Shown here: piece by piece, positions 1 through 12,353 of the stretch | Position numbering within the stretch: the stretch's first letter is position 1 | Layout: every line of letters starts with the position of its first letter | Source: Delphinus delphis | Lineage: Eukaryota > Chordata > Mammalia > Artiodactyla > Delphinidae | Direction: 5' to 3' | Length of the DNA: 64,000 bases | Assembly: GCF_949987515.2 (NCBI RefSeq) | Contig: NC_082688.1 | Coordinates: 78,868,731-78,932,730, forward strand | Made by a program: the position numbers and the translations under genes | Notes under the pieces: model-generated | What the model saw: only the letters and a program-made list of their open reading frames with translations | Told to the model about the DNA's origin: nothing | The model's database searches: none

Positions 1-1795
1 CTCACTCACAGTGAAGTAATGCTCTGATTCCAATTTTTACTATTTTTTTCTTCATCAAATATATCATCAGGGTTATGATTTTTTCTCCTTTATAAAATTA
101 GACTCCTGGAAATATTTTTTATATTTATATCTTGCTCATACATTTCTGAAAATTAGTACTATTCCTACCTTTTGAGGAAATAATTAAGCAAGAGTGTAGA
201 TTTTGGAGGACAAGTTTAAAATCTTGATTATGCTGTCATCATTAAATAAAAATTATAACACCTGAAAAGGTAATGGTAGCATTTATGCTTATACTTTAAA
301 AACAAACAAAAACGATTTTAAACAATCTTGGAGGAAACAGAAACTTGAACACTTTTAAAGGTAGTTTATCCTACTTTTGTCTACAACATACAAGCATTTT
401 GTAAGAGATGCATTTCTCCATTTAACAAAAGACAACACAATTCCCTGTGACATAGACTCCAGACACAAAAGACAATTGGCAAGGTTCCCGAGTGAATTTA
501 AGACTATAGTTCACAAGTCAACTTAAGGCTTATGGGATCATATAAAAATCAGTCAATATATAAAGCATAGCAGACCAAAGAACTTGAGGAAGTGTTTAAA
601 AAATACTCCTTGAAATTGGGGAGAAGATATTTTAAAAGTCATTTGACATTTATTACATTTTGTAGAACTTTAAAATATGTTTAAAATGAAAGGGTTTTTT
701 TGTTCGTTTGTTTGTTTGTTGAGCTTCTCTCTGGAAATGGGTTTAACTTACCTTCTGTAAAATTGGGTTTGCATTATATAAATATCAGCATCCCATTATA
801 TGCTGTAGTATCACATAGCACTCCCTGTATAATCTGTCCTGATGAACTATCTTGGTCTAGGTAGCTGTGCATAATGCGAGGTGGAGAATGAAATAAAAAA
901 TCACTGTCGTGCTCTCTTTCTCTTTTTTTCCTTAGGCTGCTGGAACAATAATCAATCTAAGGCCAGCTCTCAGGTATGGAGGAAGCCAGGTCAGCTTTCT
1001 TGGCATGTCTTATCTCAAGGCTCACGGTGCAAACCATGGTATGGCATGACTGTGATGCTGTGTAGCTAAGAAAGGTGAAAGGGAAACCCTGTGTGTTTAC
1101 ATGCTCCAGTTCAGAAGAAACCTCTGCTTTGGTATTTGAGGAAAATGACAGGCATGTATCTATGTCTATATCTATAACATATCTACATATATTTTTAATC
1201 TGTTACTTGGATTTCTGTGGCATTATCTCCTATTCATGTCACTCCCACAGAGACTTCATGGAGACACTCAATGGGATCAAATAGGGACAAATAAAGGTGA
1301 AATCAAATACAGGCATCTCCTGCTTAGCATCAGTAAACTTCTTATAATAAACATTCTTACAGAAAACACAAACTTCCATTATATTGAAGAAAAAAATTAT
1401 ATTGCATTGTATTATTACCCCAAATCTCCATCTAATTTCCTAAAATATAACCAAACTGCCTATAAATTATCATTAAGAGGTAAAATGATTAAAACATCAC
1501 TTCCTGATCACCAAACAACATAATTAAAAGAGTTTTGTTTTTGTTTTTTGTAGTAACAAGCAGAGTTTGCATGTCCCATATTTGCAGTTCAACATGGCAG
1601 AAAAATAGTTGGTAACAAATATATCTGATAGAAAAATATCAGAAAAGTTTGCAATAAAATACAAGGTAATCTACTACCTAATTCTTTTGCTTCATGAAAG
1701 TTGGAAATCTAATCAAGGAGGAGGGTTGAAGCAGGTTTTTTTGTTTTGCTTTGTTTTGTTTTGCAATTCATCCATGCTGTTGCATGTATAGGTTC
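1..1795. other. AT-rich single-copy stretch, no gene recognised
   Basis: This stretch is AT-rich with many stop codons on both strands. The longest open frames are below 100 codons, have no recognisable domain and lack any sign of codon constraint. Two small T/G-rich tracts (near 695-720 and 1738-1765) are simple-sequence DNA. A polypyrimidine tract ending in CTTAG near 917-935 resembles a splice acceptor, but the following open stretch is short and unrecognised, so I do not call an exon. I see no tRNA, no identifiable repeat and no CpG island. Confidence 0.6.
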
Positions 1796-2745
1796 CTTTT
1801 TATTTGTTCCTGTCAAATGCTGAATATAATGACATTCTATGATTATATCACTGTTTACTCAGTCTTTAGTTGATAGACATAAGGAAGTTCCCAGTTTTTA
1901 GCCATAATAGAGTATGACCAATATTTTGTACATGTCATTTTGTGCATCATATCTTTTAAGTAAATACCAGGAATGGAATTGTTAGATTATAAGATAGGGG
2001 TATGTTTAATTGTGTAAGAGACTACAAATGCTTTTTCACAGAGGTTGTACCTTTATACATTCCTCTCAGCAATACATGAGATATGGTTGTTCCCCATCAT
2101 CCCCAATACTTGATTGGTTAGTCTTTTTAATATTAACCACTTTAGTGAGTGAGTAATGGCATCTTATTGTCATTTAATATGCATTTCCCTGATAAGTGAT
2201 AATGTTAAAACTCTTTCATGTGTTTATTACATATTTGTACATTCTCTTTTATGAAGTACCTGAGAAAGCCTTTTGCCCATTTTTTACTGAGTTACTGTCC
2301 TTTTTGTTATTGATTTATGAGTTCTTTATATAATGTAAGTATTATTCATTCGGAGAATATATGTCCTGAGAATCTGATTACCCAGTCTGTGGTTTGCTTG
2401 TCACTTACTGTGTATTTTGATGAGTAAAAATTTTTAACTTTGTTGAAGTGCAGTTCACTGCTTTATGCATTCTAAGAAATGTGAATCCTCATTCACGTTG
2501 CAGTTGCTGTTTCCCTCTATGAACTTCTAAATTTAGCTTTTACAACAAGATCTGTAATCTACCTTTAGTTAATTTTTATATTGTAATTTTATGTATAATG
2601 TGAGGTGTAAGTCATAATTCAATTTAACCCATACAGATATTCAGTTGGTCCAGGGCCAGTTGTTGAAATGGTTTCTCTTTCCCCATTGAATTATATTGGT
2701 GCCTTGTCAAAAATCATTTGTATATGTGTAAGTCTGTATTCTGGG
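1796..2745 (-). mobile_element. Old L1 (LINE-1) fragment, ORF2 3' portion
   Basis: Read on the plus strand, this is the complement of an L1 ORF2 C-terminal and 3' region. It has the typical order of motifs also seen in the younger L1 at 55-56 kb: the region around the stop, the segment for 'aat/gga-att-g-t-gga' near 1965-1985, and the thumb region near 2640-2720 ending at a 'ttg-gtgccttgtcaaa' motif. Similarity is strongly eroded with many stops and indels, so it is an ancient mammalian L1M-type copy with no coding capacity. The boundaries are approximate. It is probably the same insertion as the block at 2900-4260, with the part between them deleted or too diverged to recognise. Confidence 0.7.
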
Positions 2746-2899
2746 TGCCTTCACACCATCCTTTGTTCATCTGTTCTCAATCTCATTATTGTATCTGTAC
2801 CTCTTTGCTTCTGACCCAACCCGCCACTTCTTCCCGTGGCTTACTTACGTCCTGTGGCATTATCCACAGCATTACTTATAATCCTTAAGTATAACTTGA

Positions 2900-4260
2900 A
2901 AGTTTTCCTTCACCTTGGTTTAATTTATTCCTCAAAGACATAGTTAGCTCTCTCATGATGGAGAGCACTTTATTGTTTTCTAGCTTGCATTGCTAGATAA
3001 AAATTCAATTGTTATTTTTATTGCTGTTTCCCTGCATAGAATATGTAACCACTAACCTCGGAGAGTGTTAGAAACTACCCTTCTACTTTTAGTATACTGT
3101 AGCTTGGCAGTAATGTACCTAGGTGTGGCTTTCTGAACATTTATTCTGTTTGTGATTTGTGGTTCTTAGATTTGTGGATTAAGGTTTTCATCAAATTGAG
3201 TACATTTTGGCCAGTATTTCTTCTAATGTATTTTTTGCCCTGTTCTCTCTTCTCATTCTGAGATTCAAACTACACATATGTTAGACTGCTTGATATTGCC
3301 CTGGAATCACTGATTCAATTCAGGTTTTTTAAAGTATTTTTGTTCTCTCTTTGCCTCATTTTTGGGCATTCATTTGACCTATCTTCACACTAATTATTTC
3401 TCCAGTAGTAGTCATTCTTCTGCCAAACCTTCCAAAATTTTAGATTTCAGTTATTCCATATTTTTCAGATCTAGAACTTCTATGGTTTCTGTTTTTTGGT
3501 TTATATTTCCATATTTGTTAACTCATTTTTCTATATTTTCCTGTAATATTTTGAACATATTAATAATAACTATTGTAAAGTTGTTTGCTACATCTAATAT
3601 CCAGGTCATCTCTGATTTTGTTTCTGTTGAATAAATGTTGCTTAAATATAGGTTCCAGATTCTTGCTTCTCTGTATAATTTGTATTCTTTCAATGTATAC
3701 TGGTAATGGTGTAGATAAGAATAGTGATGATTGGATAATAATATTATATGTTTTCCTTAGAGAATAGAGGGTCTTTCTTAATTAAGTCTCACAGCTAAGG
3801 TGAAAAATATTAGAAATAGTTGAATTGATCTGTGATTGCATCTTAGTTTAAGAAGTTTGGGCATGGGGCACAATTCTAGATAACCCAAACCTAAGATCTC
3901 TAGCTGCAGTTGTCAGTCACTACTGCTAGGTCTGCCCAGTTATTCCACTTAAAACCTGTTTGGGCATGGAGTCAGGATGGTATTAGGACAGGATATTATT
4001 GTATTCAGAGATTCTATGCATCACTATGCATCACTTCTTTTTATTTCATCTAAGAGATTATGTAGGCAAGGATGATTGATACGTTAAACAAATTATTGTT
4101 GCATTTGGACATTCCAGACATGAATCTGTCTGTACCACTTGTCCCTGGGTTAAACAATAATTCAGCTACCCTCTCTTCACCCAAGACCTCTCAGACCCAG
4201 TGTTTGCCCCCAGAGGCTGTCACAGCTCACTGTTCAGCTATGAAATGGTCCTTTCTTAGA
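2900..4260 (-). mobile_element. Old L1 fragment, ORF1/5' region
   Basis: The plus strand has the pattern of a complemented L1 5' half. It runs through the 'tttcatcaaat...tggccagtatttcttctaat' segment (3188-3225) and the 'ctcattctgag...acacatatgttagactgcttga' segment (3254-3292). It continues through the coiled-coil-encoding ORF1 portion with its T-rich complement (3400-3630). The same order of motifs occurs at 59.8-60.2 kb in the younger L1. Open frames of 60-90 codons in this block are on the wrong strand for L1 and are shadows. The far end (3800-4260) is uncertain and may be 5' UTR or unique sequence. Confidence 0.6.
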
Positions 4261-5075
4261 AACTAGAGTTAAGAAAATGGGGAGAGTAAAGGATAACATA
4301 TCTGTGAACATTGAGCAAAAAAGTAAGCAGAGAAATAGTTCAATTAATAGCAGGAAAACAGGTGGTCAACAGAGGAAATTTTTCAGTAGAGAATATATTA
4401 TAATAAAGTTAGTTGTATCTTTCTGGTCATAATAAAGAAAGGAAATATGATAATTCAAAAGATAGAAGAAATTTGAAAGAATGAAGCCCAAGAGTATGAA
4501 AGAGGAGATGTGATTTATGGCACAGGTGAATGGATTGAACTTAGTAGGAGAGGGACCATGCTTTCCATTGGAAAGGAAGGGTGGGCGGTAACGTAATTAC
4601 ATATGTAGGTAAGTTTGTATCTCTGAATTCCATTTTTTTATCACTGAAGTATCACATCACCTAACAGTAATGGGAAAAAGAATGTGCTTTTGTTTGAGAA
4701 GTTTTGAAAGAATCACATTGGAAAATAAGAAAGCAAAAATATTAAGGAAGAATGAGGTCAGTAGAAATGATGAGTAATTGTCTCCAAAAATCATCTCCTA
4801 CATAAAAGCAATGAGAACAATTGTCAAAATCATCTTTTTATGAACTCTGGAAATTAAACAGAACCTTGCAGCATTGGAAAATGATTATTCAAGAAAACCA
4901 GCTGCATCTGAATATTTCTAGATAAAAAAGACCTAAGTGAATTAACAATCAGTGAACTAACAATCAAATGCAAGGCATGAACCTTGTATAGCTACTAACC
5001 CTAAAATAAACATATATATAAAATGAGATTTTGGAGACTACTGGGAAATTTTAATATAGATTGAAGATAAATTAT
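4261..5075. other. AT-rich single-copy stretch, nothing recognised
   Basis: A-rich DNA with no open frame above about 60 codons, no recognised transposon and no RNA gene. A purine-rich run (4400-4560) is the only compositional feature. The last 20 bases are an (AT)n tract next to the tail of the following L1. Confidence 0.5.
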
Positions 5076-5740
5076 ATATATATATATATTTTTAAACATC
5101 TTTACTGGAGTATAATTGTTTTACAATGTTATTTTCTGCTGTATAACAAAGTGAATCAGCTACACATATCCACATATCCCCATATCCCCTCCCTCTGCGT
5201 CTCCCTCCCATCCTCCTTATCCCACCCCTCTAGGTGGTCACAAAGCACCAAGCTGATCTCCCTGTGCTATATGGCTGCTTCCCACTAGTTATCTATTTTA
5301 CATTTGGTAGTGTATATATGTCCATGCCACTCTCTCACTTCGTCCCAGCTTACCCTTCCCCCGCCTGTGCCCTCAAGTCCATTCTTTACGTCTGTGTCTT
5401 TATTTCTGTCCTGCCCCTAGGTTCTTCAGAACCTTTTTTTTTTTTTTTTTTTAGATTCCATATATATGTGTTAGCATATGGTATTTGTTCTTCTCTTTCT
5501 GACTTACTTCACTCTGTATGACAGACTCTAGGTCCATCCACCTCACTACAAATAACTCAATTTCATTTCTTTTTATGGCTGAGTAATATTCCATTGTATA
5601 TATGTGCCACGGCTTCTTTATCGATTCATCTGTTGATGAACACTTAGGTTGCTTTCATGTCCTGGCTACTGTAAATAGTGCTGCAATGAACACTGTGGTG
5701 CATGACTCTTTGAATTATGGTTTTCAAATATTCAAATACT
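5076..5740 (-). mobile_element. 5'-truncated L1, 3' UTR plus ORF2 end
   Basis: The block starts with the complement of a 3' UTR (the 'tttactggagtataattg...ttacaatgtt' segment at 5100-5130). It passes through the C-rich, pyrimidine-biased 3' UTR (5165-5440) into the complement of the ORF2 C-terminus (5480-5735: 'ctttttatggctgagtaatattcc', 'ctgttgatg'). The same ordered segments occur at 55440-55620. It lacks everything upstream of the ORF2 end, so it is a typical 5'-truncated insertion. A run of 18 T at 5435-5452 interrupts the 3' UTR. I could not find a convincing target-site duplication. Open frames here are complement shadows. Confidence 0.85.
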
Positions 5741-7078
5741 GCCTTCTTTTTTTCTTTGAAATTAGGTCACAGCAACTACCATTTTGTTATTCTTTTTCTT
5801 TTAAGGAATAAAGTAATGATACGCACGATAAATTTAGGTACTAGGATATTCATAGTTTTGCAAGTTATTTGACCTCCTGAGGTTGCCTCATAGTAATCCA
5901 ACAAAACAAAATATATCCATAATTTAAATATGGGATTTTAAACATTTTATTGAATGCAAATATAGTAAAATAAAATCTGCTTAGATCTGTTCTCACTCCA
6001 TGAGTAGGAACAATTTCTTGGAAAGAACTGGGTAAAACTTAGTGTAAAACCCCATTATGTTTTCACTGCAGAGGAGTTACTCATCCTTACAGGGCGTTAC
6101 AAAATTCTGAAGCTTTACCTTTCAACGGAATTGGGTATGAAAACCTAAATGCATACTACCATCATTTAATTTCAGTATTTCAAATTCTAAATGGACAATT
6201 TTAATTTTGACCAAGTGATTAAATTTCAGTTCAGTTTCTCTTTAATGGAAATTCTATTAAGCTGTCATCATAGACTCCATATCCTATTCCATAAAATAAC
6301 CCAATATCTTTTCTCAACTGCTTATTTAAAATTCCAGCTAGATAGAAATGCATTAGGATGCAACTGAGCACTGGCAAATCGGTGCTTTTATTCCAGTTTT
6401 TTTGACCTAAAATCAGATGTGTGAACCAAATGATTAATATTTAAACAGTGAGATAGAACTAAGGCTTTGGAGTTAAACTATACTTTAGGTATATAATTTG
6501 CATAATGTGCTTTGCCTAACTCATCATGAATCATTTTTTAATATATCTGAAAATTGGCTGAGTGCATAGCACAATTATGAGCACCTGGAACTGTCTCACT
6601 GCAAGAAAAAATACATTTTTTCATACTTTACTGACACACTAAACGCTATCCCCACAGACCTATGGAAATACTTTAAGATGCGTTAATCTGAAATGGGGGA
6701 TGCTTTGGCAGGAGTACTGTGATGTACCACACAAACCTATGTCGCAGGCCCTAAGATATTTATTTTCTCATTCAACAATTGTTATTATTATCACTTCCTT
6801 CTACGTGCCCAGCATTGTGTTAGGCACTGGAGTGGAGGAGAGATCACAATTTGTACCAGGGTTGGTAAGGGAGACTGCTAGGAGATGAACGTAAGAAACA
6901 GAGAGTAAGGCCACTACTGGGAAATTAACTAAGAGAGTGGGCCAGTAGTAAAGAGAAAAATGTCTTGACTTCTACTCCCTCCTTGCTTTCACTCCCAGTG
7001 AGAGCAGCATCCAAAGTCATCAAACACATTAACAGAACACTGTATACAGTATTGTTTACATAAGAAGGGTGCATTTAA

Positions 7079-7079
<1 letters not shown>
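5741..7079. other. AT-rich stretch with possible MIR and other ancient-repeat traces
   Basis: Mostly single-copy in appearance. 6440-6560 has a weak MIR-like order of words ('ctttggagttaaactatact', then 'gagtgcatagcaca'). 6765-6890 contains the 'attgtgttaggcactggag' word common to ancient dispersed repeats. Neither is clear enough for a family call. No gene was recognised. Confidence 0.4.

Positions 7080-7126
<47 letters not shown>
7080..7126. repeat. (AT)n microsatellite
   Basis: An uninterrupted AT dinucleotide tract of about 22-23 units. It can fold into a cruciform and is likely to be length-polymorphic. Unrelated AT-rich unique sequence flanks it. Confidence 0.97.
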
Positions 7127-7129
<3 letters not shown>

Positions 7130-8490
7130 TGTTTGCATTTGCCTTCAAAACGCTGGAAGCATAATAAAATCCTAGAATTATAAAGAATGGTTATCTCTAC
7201 TGGTAAATGCGGACAAGACAGGGGCTGAGGTTCTCTGTATAAGCATTTTTTTTAATGTGATTTTGACTCTTGGGCCATAAACTGGCTGTTTGTATGGACC
7301 CATCTATAATGGAAGCAAGTTTGGATCTTGATGAAATAGCAAGTGTGCTAGTATTTACTTAGAAATAAAATCTATTATTTACATTATAATATGATTTAAT
7401 ATATACCCCATCACTGTTCAACATCTGGGTGATTGTGTCTGGGATGCAATAATAGCTATCATTACTTTCAGGGCAGTCTCTACACCAAGCCACACAATAA
7501 TGTTTTACTTAAGACATTCAGCAAATTTAAGATGTGATTTTAACTCCTTTTTTTTTTTCAGATGAGGAAACCAAGTAGAAGAGAATGTGTAAGCTTCCAA
7601 AAGCTTACTCTGGGTTGCCTGAGTTGCTGGAAACGTAGGCGGCCATTCTCCAAATAGAATGAACTGATCCAAGAAAAATACTCCAACAGAAAGTGACTTT
7701 CTCCCAGTGAAGAGCATCTCCCAGGACTACGAGTGCTTTTCTCAGACAATACCTGTAAACAGCTGGCTCCCAATTCCTGACTTCTAGGAGTCAAAATCAT
7801 CTGAATATCCCCCCATGGACAAGGTTGATATTTTTATACTCTAATTCCTACCCCACCTCTCCAAGAAAAAAAAAAGAAAGAAAAAACGAAAATGAAATTC
7901 ACGGGGATAAAGAATTCCTCTTCTAGAGCAAAGATCCAATTTTGGGATCAAGCAAAATGTCCTAGCCCCCACCATGACTTAAAGTCAGATAATAGGAGAG
8001 GTGGAACCTATGCCTTATTTTTTTCTTACTGACTCGGACTTGACACATTTTCTATTCTACCTAATCCTTCCTTAATCCATGCCATGTGATATTATGGACT
8101 TTGATTCTAATCCGAAAATGTAGCAGGTAGGGAACAAAATGGGACCTAACTTGCACGATACTCACAGCTAGGTTTGTATCAATCTCGTTACATACCCAGT
8201 CTGAGCACCATCTCTGTTGGGTTTACCAGCACTGTTAGGGGTGGGTCCATAACCTGAACCAGCCAGGAAGTCTCTGTGCCTGAACCAGCTAGGAAGTGTT
8301 GAATGGATTCTGCAGAGTAGAGAGTTACAGTCCATGTGCCCTTTTAGACCTCTCTACCTTTCAAAACAGCATAATATAAATACTGACCTTACTACAACTT
8401 CAGTTATTAGTATAAAACTGTCATAGCACAGTTCACTGAATGTCAGGATAGAAGAGGTGTGGGTACTTTAAATCCATGTATGTTATAAAG
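7127..8490. other. Single-copy stretch with an imperfect local tandem duplication
   Basis: No gene or identifiable transposon. The word for 'cctgaaccagc(c/t)aggaagt' occurs twice, at 8251-8269 and 8279-8297, a 28-bp-period imperfect tandem duplication. Minus-strand open frames at 7505-7800 (70-80 codons) overlap each other in different frames and show no domain, so I treat them as chance. Confidence 0.5.
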
Positions 8491-8750
8491 ATGGACACAA
8501 TTTAATGGACACTTTCCAAATGCCACATTGTATGCTAAATCCTTTACAAATGTTATTTATAATCTTCACTATTATTGCAAGATAATACTACTGCATTGAC
8601 CCCTTTTACAGATGAGGAAAACAAATCTCTCCCAACTGACACTGCTTTTCCTAAGTGACCCATCCGTTACCACTTGATAAAACCGCTAATCAATTCATGG
8701 TGTTTCAGATTTCAAAGCCTATGTTTTTGTTTTTGTTTTCTTTCCCCATA
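8490..8750 (-). repeat. MIR SINE relic (antisense)
   Basis: In complement this follows the MIR order of motifs. The plus strand reads from a degraded 'size/abundance' tail (8505-8560) through 'cttttacagatgaggaaa' (8605-8622), the highly conserved MIR core in complement, and on into 'ctaagtgaccc'. MIRs are ancient tRNA-derived SINEs shared by all mammals. The boundaries are soft. Confidence 0.75.
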
Positions 8751-9204
8751 ATCTCAGGCTGTTATTAATTTAGAAGAGGAATAAATCAATAGAAGTGTTA
8801 TTAAACAGTAAATTTGGTATCAGTCATAAGGCAGAGCAGCCAATCGCAACTACTCTGAGTATCACTTGCAAATAAGCTAAACAAAAACTGATTCCATAAA
8901 AACAGAGCTTTTATCTCATAAATTCTGAACCTCACTTGGGAGGCTAATAATCTCCAAAAGGCTCACAGAGGCTCCATGCTGAGAATGCCACATTAAATGA
9001 AGGTTCTGATCAGTTAATATGAGCCCCAGAGTAAGTCAAACTGCATGGTGCAGGTTCTAGAGAAACAGTAATAATGGTTTGAGTTATAAATACGACATTT
9101 CATTGGGGAAAGAGACAAGGAGACATGGAAAGTGTCTTCGGAATGTTAGAGTGGTGTTATGTGGAAAGGGAGGGGGGTGTTCTATGTTATTCCAGAGCAG
9201 ACTT

Positions 9205-9345
9205 TGCTCGCCCTGGCTCAGTGCTAGAGTCATCTGAGGAGCTCTTTAAAAACTCTCGTACCTGGGCCCAATCCTAGAGAGACTGATTTAAATGGTTTGG
9301 GGTAGGGTTTGGGCTTTTGAAAGATATTGTAACTTGAGGCCAGAG
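9205..9345. mobile_element. MER5-like hAT non-autonomous DNA transposon relic
   Basis: Contains the characteristic ordered words 'gagtcatctgaggagctctttaaaaa', 'cctgggcccaatcctagag' and a G/T-rich 'ggtttggggtagggtttgggc' segment. These match the general layout of MER5-type elements (hAT-Charlie group). The terminal inverted repeats are too eroded to set exact ends or strand. It has no coding capacity. Confidence 0.55.
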
Positions 9346-9890
9346 GTGACAGCCAATGTACTAGAAGGAAAAGAGAGGACTAACAGGTAAGACTAATGGT
9401 GAGGCAGATATCACTGATCCCAAGACAGACATTAAATTCAACAATGATTTTGAGTATCTAAGAAAGGTACAAGGATAATTATATGAACATGGTATAGTCC
9501 TTCACAGTCCTTATCCATCAAGAACTTATACATTAGAAAGAAAATGTATTTACATAGAACTTTAATGCACTGCATACTATAATGAGTTGTGCTAATTTGT
9601 CCAATGGACATCATAAAATCCAATGAACAAAAAAGAAACCCTAAGTATATTTAAACAAATTTTAAAGATCACAAGAAAATTAAACTGGAGTAATGATTTT
9701 AGTATAAAGTTTTAGTATCAAGCTTAAAATATAGAACTTTGAAATAATTCAATCAATACAACAATGCAAAAAGGTACCTCAAGAATCAGGGTATTTCCAT
9801 AAATGAAAATAGTCATTAAATGGAGGACTTTTGTCATATATGTAAAATACATTTCTGCATTGGGTAAGAAATGAGACTAGACACTAGTAA
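9346..9890. other. AT-rich single-copy stretch, nothing recognised
   Basis: AT-rich, stop-dense DNA. The longest open frame is 61 codons on the minus strand and has no recognisable features. No repeat family or RNA gene was seen. Confidence 0.5.
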
Positions 9891-9894
9891 CAGG

Positions 9895-10440
9895 GTTACT
9901 CAGGGTTTCCTCAGGGTTCTCCAGAGGAAATCAAATCAGTAAGAGAAGAATCTATTGACAGGTGATAGATGATAGATAGATAGACGGATGATAGGCAAGT
10001 AGACAGATAGATCCATACAGAGATTATTTAGATGGATGGATGGACGGATGGTTGGATGGATGAACAGACAGGCAGAGAGACAAAAACAGATTTATTTTAA
10101 GGAACTTGCTTATGCATCTGTGGGGGCTAGCAAGTCTGAAATCTATAGGACAGGCCAGCAGGTTGTAATGTCTCAGGCAAAGGCAGAAGCTGATGCTGCA
10201 GTCTTGAGACAGAATGTCTTCTTCTTGATGGGAACTCCAGTTTTGCTCTTAAGGCCTTTCAACTGAGTGGATGAGGCCCACCCACACTATCAAGGATAAT
10301 CCCCTATACATAAAGTTGATTGAATGTGGATGTTAACCACATCTACAAAATACCTTTACAGTAACACCAAGACTAGTGTTTGATTGAATAGTGAGCATTA
10401 CAGCCTAACAGGTTGACACGTAAAACTAACTCATCATAGC
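9895..10440 (-). mobile_element. MLT2-type ERVL solo LTR containing a GATA/GGAT tandem tract
   Basis: In complement this has the layout of an MLT2-type LTR (ERVL class). The LTR start corresponds to the plus-strand end ('gttgacacgtaaaactaactcatca', 10411-10435) and the LTR end to 'agggttctccagagga' at 9914-9929. Between them lie 'ggggctagcaagtctgaaat' and 'cctttacagtaacaccaagactagtgtttga'. A tetranucleotide tract of GATA/GATG/GGAT type occupies 9960-10065 inside the element. No internal retroviral genes flank it, so it is an ancient solo LTR. The 76-codon open frame at 10036-10266 lies entirely within it and is not a gene. Confidence 0.8.
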
Positions 10441-11920
10441 AACTGGTGACTGTTCTTCCAACTCTAGGGTTTTATGACTCCAGTCAGAAAAACAAACAGG
10501 AAAAAACAAAGCAGAACAAAACTTCTTCTTTTCCCTTGTAAGCCAGCTGTCCAGAGGTAGTATATGCAGCTGCCATACCCCCCCCACCCACTACTATTTT
10601 CTAAATGACTGTCATTCTTCCCCATTATTGTTACACATCTCATTTAGTCTCATTAGACTGAGATAGAAAATTGTTAGAAAGGTCTAGGTCTGTCCAAACA
10701 CTGTCCTATCCATTACTCTGTATCTCCCCCCCACCCCCCCGCCCGCCAAGGTTGACAATGTTGATATGTGCAAGGAAAAGTAGTCACTCTTGAAAATAAA
10801 ATACCAAGTTATTTTTAAGCAAATTATCATTATCCCAATATAGGGCTCTGGGAAAAATGGGTTTTAAAGACTTTAACCAGAAATCTAAGCAGAGCTTCCT
10901 ACCTTTTTCTAAACCCTACACCCCAAACTGAATCTTGGTTTTTATGACCTTTTGGTTGTCTGTGCAGAATAAGAACTCAAGGCACACACCCACCATTGAG
11001 ACTCAAGTGCATAGTGCTAACTAGTAGAGCCCGCAGCAGGTATGGGGAGAGTGAACCAGGTATTAGTTTATGATACTTTTTTTTCTCAAACTGATACAAC
11101 CTGGGAGCATGGCCCAGGAAGGAACTGGATTTCTGCTCATTCAGATTAGTAATGTCTCCTTTATAGCACAGAGAACATACTAAAGAAGAGGTGAGAACAT
11201 ACTAAAGAAGAGGTGAGAAAAAGACTACTCTGGAAAAAGAAAAAATTAAATTAAAAAAAAAAAAGAGGTGCTGCGATGTCCTCACCTCTCACTGCAATAG
11301 AAAAAAATAATAAAAGCTATTACTAATGTTCTGAATAACAGGAAAAACCTGCCAAGTGTGTATTTGGGTTTGGCTTTGGGCATAGTTAGGAGGCAAACCT
11401 ATATATAATTTTCTAATTCAGGACATTTTAAAGATGGCTGGGTTTGGACATGTTAAGTGTGTTAAATATCACACAAACATACTAGGTTTCAGTGAATAAG
11501 TGAAAAAGAGACTACATTTTCATTCATGAGAAGTCTATTCTACAGTGAGCCCTTTTTTCATATTTCTACTGTTACTTTTCAAACATTTGATTGGAATTAT
11601 GAAAAATCCAAAAAGTAACACCATTTACATAAACACACATGGTTTTGAAAGGAAATGGTGCATGCAAATGTAAAACTCAGAGGAGAGAAGAAAAAGACAC
11701 AATTTTTAATAGAATAAGCCCAGGTCTGGGACAAGTCTGCGAGCATCTGGAGCCTTTAATTTCTTCCTATATAAGTGGAAGAAATGAACAACATTTCTAA
11801 AACCCTCCTATTTCTAAAATATAACAAATCTTTGATATTTAAATAGGTGAGTAAACAGAGATGGAAAACACTCCATATCTTCTGAGCACCAACTCCCACC
11901 CCCTGTTAAACGTTGTTCAA
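10441..11920. other. Single-copy stretch with C-rich tract and a 22-bp tandem duplication
   Basis: No gene recognised. Notable points are a C-run block (10726-10747) with two runs of seven C followed by a CCC run and a final CC, giving strong G-quadruplex potential on the minus strand. A perfect tandem duplication of about 22 bp ('gagaacatactaaagaagag') lies at 11168-11215. An A-rich tract sits at 11240-11265. Confidence 0.5.
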
Positions 11921-11924
11921 AGAG

Positions 11925-12065
11925 TCCCCATTGTCTTTGCAACAAAGCCTTAATTAACATGAGATATCAGTATCCTCTCTGCTGTACAGCACTCCACTCT
12001 TTCTAGTTCATTCTCCAGGCATGTTGAACAGCTCACATATCCTCATATGTCCAGGTTCCTTTGTC
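11925..12065 (+). repeat. Possible L2 LINE 3' relic
   Basis: Pyrimidine-rich sequence with the word order seen at L2 3' halves ('gcaacaaagccttaattaac', then 'tacagcactccactctttctagttcattctccaggcatgttgaaca'). It is highly diverged, so this is a moderate-to-low confidence family call with approximate borders. Confidence 0.4.
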
Positions 12066-12353
12066 TAGATTCACCCTCAACAAACTTTAAGAGGTCGAGA
12101 CAAATTTTTATACTGAATGGGACAACTTACAGTGGTAAAAAGAACGAATCTGAATTTGCAGTCCTAATTTTGGGCGTAATTGTCTTGTTCTCATGTGCAA
12201 ATCCTTGAGTTTGTCCTCTAGGGAAGAAAAGCAGTGCCCACTACAGACTTCCTGAATCTAGTCTACAGGATATGAATCATGAAGGGCCTTAGGAAAAGCA
12301 ATTATCCTTAAGATAATTGCTTCTATGTGAAATGTCTTAAAACTGTCATCTGT

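Noticed and set aside
917..960. Possible exon with a polypyrimidine acceptor at 917-935
   Set aside because: The acceptor-like tract is fair, but the open stretch after it is short, unrecognised, and without a convincing donor.
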